Of a DNA stretch of 61,884 nt, positions 59,068-61,884 are shown piece after piece (the stretch's first letter is position 1; every line of letters starts with the position of its first letter). Origin of the DNA: Anaerotruncus sp. (GTDB lineage Bacteria > Bacillota > Clostridia > Oscillospirales > Ruminococcaceae); assembly GCA_021770005.1 (NCBI GenBank), contig JAETRV010000011.1, forward strand, positions 1 through 61,884, in the 5' to 3' direction. The translations under genes and the position numbers were made by a program. The notes below the pieces were generated by a model. That model had not been told where the DNA came from. It made no database searches and saw only the letters and a program-made list of their open reading frames with translations.

Positions 59068-60108
59068 TTAAAAGGCGGGCGGGACCATCCGCAGGCCGGC
59101 GGTTTCTTCCAGCCCAAGCGCGAGGTTCATATTCTGGATTGCCTGCCCGGCAGCCCCCTTGACCATATTGTCGAGAGTGGAAACCACGATCAGACGGTTG
59201 GTGCGCAGGTCGGTGTGCAGGGAGATGTGGCAGTAGTTGGAATACTTCACATTTTTGAGGTTGGCAACCGCGCCCTGCGGGAGCAGCTTGACAAACGGTT
59301 CCCCCCGGTAGAAATCGTCGAACAGTTTCCGGACCTCCGGTTCCCCGAACCCGTTGGAAAGCTTCATATACATCGTTGAAACGATCCCCCGGTTGACCGC
59401 CAGCAGATGCGGCACAAAGGTGACCTGCACCGGCCGGCCGGCAAGTTCGCCGAGCACCTGCTCGATTTCGGGGGTATGGCGGTGGGAAGCGACCTTGTAG
59501 GGTGCAAACGCCTCGTTGCATTCGGTGTAGTGGGTGTTGAGGGCAAGGCCGCGGCCCGCGCCGGTCGCGCCGGATTTGGAGTCGATCACCAGCGTATCCG
59601 GATCGACCACATCCGCCCGGAAGAGCGGCGCAAGCCCGAGGCAGACCGAGGTGACATAACAGCCCGGATTGCCGATCAGCCGGGCATTTTTTAGACGGTC
59701 ACGGTGCAGTTCAGGGATCGAGTAGACCGCCGCTTGATGCAGGGCTTTGTCTGTGTATGCTTTGCCATACCACTGCTGGTAGTCCTCCTCGTTTTTCAAC
59801 CGGAAGTCCGCGCCCATGTCGATAAACAGGGTACCCTTGTCATACGCTGCGCGCGCGATGGGCTCCGAAAGCCCCGCAGGCATCGAGCCAAACACCACGT
59901 CACAGGTCTCCACAACCACGCGGTCATTGGTCAGAACCCGGTCAAAAATCCCGGTGAGCTGGGGATAAATCTCGCTGATCGGCTGTCCCTCAAAGCTGAC
60001 CGACGATACCGCCGCAACCTCCACCTCCGGATGCGCGAGCAGCAGCCGCACCAGTTCCAGTCCAGCATAGCCGGTTGCGCCGATCACGCCAACCTGAATC
60101 TTTCCCAT
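59068..60108 (-). CDS. argC: N-acetyl-gamma-glutamyl-phosphate reductase ArgC
   Basis: 346 residues. NADPH-dependent reduction of acetylglutamyl phosphate. Seen: VGVIGATGYAGLELVRLLLA (Rossmann, near 6-25), VVFGSMPAGLS, the catalytic Cys in LIGNPGCYVTSVCLGLAPL (near 149), SKSGATGAGRG and HRHTPEIEQVL (catalytic His near 209). RBS AGGAGGGG, 18 nt after argH. Confidence 0.97.
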   Translation of the reverse strand: MGKIQVGVIGATGYAGLELVRLLLAHPEVEVAAVSSVSFEGQPISEIYPQLTGIFDRVLTNDRVVVETCDVVFGSMPAGLSEPIARAAYDKGTLFIDMGADFRLKNEEDYQQWYGKAYTDKALHQAAVYSIPELHRDRLKNARLIGNPGCYVTSVCLGLAPLFRADVVDPDTLVIDSKSGATGAGRGLALNTHYTECNEAFAPYKVASHRHTPEIEQVLGELAGRPVQVTFVPHLLAVNRGIVSTMYMKLSNGFGEPEVRKLFDDFYRGEPFVKLLPQGAVANLKNVKYSNYCHISLHTDLRTNRLIVVSTLDNMVKGAAGQAIQNMNLALGLEETAGLRMVPPAF

Positions 60109-60126
60109 CTGTGACCCCTCCTAATC

Positions 60127-61515
60127 CTATTTTTCCTGGGATGCCCCGTCGAGGAATGCCCGGACCTGGTCGATCTGTCTTTGTACCGCTTTGGGGGACG
60201 GTCCCCCTTCGCTCGTACGCCCGTTGACACAGGCTTCCAGGCTGATTGCCTGATAGACGTCCTCCTCGAAGAGCGGGTTGGCATTCTGGTAGGCTTCGAG
60301 CGGGAGGGTCTCGAGCGTCAACCCCTTGGCGATGCATGCGGCAACCAGCCCGCCAGTGCATTTATACGCATCCCGGAACGGGACCCCTTTTTTGGTCAGG
60401 TAATCGGCGCAGTCGGTCGCATTGATGAACCCGCGCGCCGCCGCGTTGCGCATGTTCTCCTTAAGGACGGTCATAGTATGCAGCATCGGCGTGAAGGTCG
60501 AAAGGCAGAGCTTGACGGTATCCACCGCGTCAAAAATTGCCTCTTTATCCTCCTGCATATCCTTGTTGTAGGCGAGCGGCAGCCCTTTCATGACGGTGAG
60601 CAGCGCCATCAGGTCGCCGTAAACCCGCCCGGTCTTGCCGCGCACCAGCTCGGCAACGTCGGGGTTTTTCTTCTGCGGCATGATGCTCGAACCGGTGGCG
60701 AACGCGTCGTCCAGCTCGACAAACTTGAACTCCCACGAGCACCACGCGACGATCTCCTCCGAGAACCGGGAGAGGTGCATCATCACCGTGGCCAGCGCGC
60801 TGCAAAGCTCGATGCAGAAATCCCGGTCGGAAACCCCGTCGAGCGAATTGGCGGTCACACCCGAAAAGCCGAGTTTCCGCGCGGTCATCTGCCGGTCGAT
60901 CGGGTAGGTGGTCCCTGCCAGCGCGCCGCTGCCGAGCGGCAGGAAGTTCATCCGGGCGGAGGCATCCCGGATGCGCGAAAGGTCGCGCATAAACATATTC
61001 GCATAGGCCATCAGGTGGTGTGCAAACGTGACCGGCTGGGCGCGTTGCAGATGGGTGTACCCGGGCATGACCGTCTCGAGGTGCTCCCCGGCTTTGTCCG
61101 CCAGCTCAGCGACCAGACCGAGCAGCAGCGAGGAGACTGCCTTCATCTCGTCGCGCAGATAGAGCCGGATGTCGAGCGCGACCTGGTCGTTGCGGGAGCG
61201 CGCGGTATGCAGCCGTTTGCCGGTGTCCCCGATCCGCTCGGTCAGCACCTGTTCCACAAACATATGGATGTCTTCCGCATTCGGGTCAAAGACGAGCGCG
61301 CCCGATTTCAGGTCATCGAGGATGCCCGCCAGCCCGTCACAAATCTGGTCCGCGTCAGCTTTGGAGATAATCCCCTGTGCGCCAAGCATCTGCGCATGTG
61401 CCATTGAGCCGGTGATATCCTGTTCAAACATCCGCGCGTCAAACCGGATGGAGGAATTGAAGTCGTTTACCCGGTCGTCCACCTCTTTGGAAAACCGTCC
61501 TGCCCACATTTTCAT
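60127..61515 (-). CDS. argH: Argininosuccinate lyase ArgH
   Basis: 462 residues, fumarase/aspartase superfamily. Splits argininosuccinate into arginine and fumarate. Seen: WAGRFSKEVDDRVNDFNSSI, TARSRNDQVALDIRLY (near 108), PGYTHLQRAQPVTFAHHLMA (near 155), and the signature GSSIMPQKKNPD (near 275). No argG is in the window. First gene of this minus-strand cluster; RBS AAAGGGA. Confidence 0.97.
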   Translation of the reverse strand: MKMWAGRFSKEVDDRVNDFNSSIRFDARMFEQDITGSMAHAQMLGAQGIISKADADQICDGLAGILDDLKSGALVFDPNAEDIHMFVEQVLTERIGDTGKRLHTARSRNDQVALDIRLYLRDEMKAVSSLLLGLVAELADKAGEHLETVMPGYTHLQRAQPVTFAHHLMAYANMFMRDLSRIRDASARMNFLPLGSGALAGTTYPIDRQMTARKLGFSGVTANSLDGVSDRDFCIELCSALATVMMHLSRFSEEIVAWCSWEFKFVELDDAFATGSSIMPQKKNPDVAELVRGKTGRVYGDLMALLTVMKGLPLAYNKDMQEDKEAIFDAVDTVKLCLSTFTPMLHTMTVLKENMRNAAARGFINATDCADYLTKKGVPFRDAYKCTGGLVAACIAKGLTLETLPLEAYQNANPLFEEDVYQAISLEACVNGRTSEGGPSPKAVQRQIDQVRAFLDGASQEK

Positions 61516-61537
61516 TCGTAAATCCCTTTCTTAAAAC

Positions 61538-61598
61538 CTAGGGGCTGCTTGAAAAATCGAAGCTGCCGCCTTTTTCTCTGTTTTCAAACAAGCCCTTA
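61538..61598 (+). repeat. R3 palindromic repeat, full copy
   Basis: Opens 'ctaggggctgcttgaaaaat' and closes 'ttttcaaacaagccctta'. It is the inverted counterpart of the copy at 8491-8552, with several substitutions, and lies just upstream of argH. Confidence 0.8.
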
Positions 61599-61599
61599 C

Positions 61600-61771
61600 C
61601 CAAAATTAAAAGTTTCGTCCACCTTTTCAAAGGTGGCGGGGTCGAGGGGCAGAGCCCCCGACGCGCTCCACAGAGCGCGGAACGCTTTATCCTGAGAAGC
61701 GCATTTTTGGGGTGAATTACCGCGAAGCGGCAAGAGGGGGCTTTTTGCAAGTGAAAAAGCCCCCTGCATAT
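61600..61771 (-). repeat. R1 repeat, reverse orientation
   Basis: 'aaagtttcgtccaccttttc', 'tcgaggggcagagcccccga', 'gctttatcctgagaagcgca', a short GCGAAGCGGC-type segment and the hairpin GGGGGCTTTTT...AAAAAGCCCCC (61737-61764). R2 begins two bases later. Confidence 0.82.
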
Positions 61772-61772
61772 A

Positions 61773-61884
61773 AGAACCCGTATTCACAACCGTTTGACGC
61801 CGTCTGAACGGGCCTTTTTCCGACCTGCTGCGTTGAAAAACCTTGCAATACACAAAGTATTGTCTGCGTTTTTTCGCCTTGCAG
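61773..61884 (-). repeat. R2 element, cut by window end
   Basis: Starts AGAACCCGTATTCACAACCG and proceeds through 'cggcctttttccgacctgct'-like and 'caatacacaaagtattgtct' blocks as the exact reverse of 35488-35652, with very few differences. The missing part should end near AGAACCTGTATTCATAATCG beyond this window. Confidence 0.78.

Overview
ORGANISM. The window reads as chromosomal DNA of an anaerobic, spore-forming, fairly high-GC member of the Clostridia, most like the Oscillospiraceae/Ruminococcaceae. The grounds are sporulation genes (spoIVA, a SipL-type SPOCS/LysM protein, spoIIIE with tepA and ylzJ), a Na+-pumping glutaconyl-CoA decarboxylase typical of amino-acid fermenters, Rex, LuxS, purine-rich ribosome binding sites with occasional TTG starts, and dense short intergenic repeats. 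The species cannot be fixed from the sequence alone.

LAYOUT. 0-1.1 kb: TPP riboswitch and thiT. 1.1-9 kb (minus strand): ygiQ, spoIIIE, uppP, ylzJ, tepA, comEB; the tepA-ylzJ-spoIIIE order matches that of Bacillus, with uppP inserted. 9.2-14.2 kb: rsmA, rex (minus), a FapA/DUF342 protein, then corA behind an elaborate leader. 14.5-17.7 kb (minus): sipL-spoIVA. 17.9-19.3 kb: a secreted protein made of 26-residue repeats, and a small lipoprotein. 19.8-25.1 kb (minus): a 52-residue membrane protein, the gcdD-C-B-A decarboxylase operon and its likely IclR regulator. 25.2-27.2 kb: an AT-richer marR-MATE cassette abutting the 3' side of tRNA-Leu(UAG). 27.5-33 kb (minus): tadA, a CPBP protease, a QueG-like Fe-S protein, and a response regulator - methyltransferase - histidine kinase operon. 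33-44.9 kb (plus): cinA-MUG-luxS, DUF896-sir2, a membrane-anchored unknown, a WG-repeat lipoprotein, a P-loop kinase, gltS, and a ParB-like/BMP fusion overlapping a phosphoesterase gene. 45-50 kb: ilvE (minus), an unknown, a divergent triosephosphate isomerase, a Ser/Asp-rich surface protein, and a small membrane protein. 50.2-54.2 kb (minus): ilvB-ilvN, a BtuF-like lipoprotein, a DMT exporter. 54.3-61.5 kb (minus): argH-argC, repeat, argJ-argB-argD-argF.

HOW THE GENES FIT. Glutamate metabolism recurs: gltS imports glutamate, gcdABCD is the energy-conserving step of glutamate fermentation through 2-hydroxyglutarate, the arg genes convert glutamate to citrulline, and argH acts further down the same pathway. 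ilvBN and ilvE cover the first and last steps of branched-chain amino acid synthesis. SpoIIIE, TepA, SpoIVA and SipL serve the forespore and spore coat.

MOST INTERESTING. (1) The corA leader: a good promoter overlapped by a 21-bp inverted repeat, then a 31-codon ORF with a strong Shine-Dalgarno that begins M-N-P-D-P (compare E-P-D-P in the Salmonella MgtL Mg2+-sensing leader), then two mutually exclusive hairpins, one of which hides the corA ribosome binding site. (2) At least three families of structured intergenic repeats; copies of the largest show compensatory base-pair changes. (3) A cytoplasmic ParB-like/BMP fusion co-translated with a phosphoesterase. (4) A secreted protein built of near-identical 26-residue repeats.
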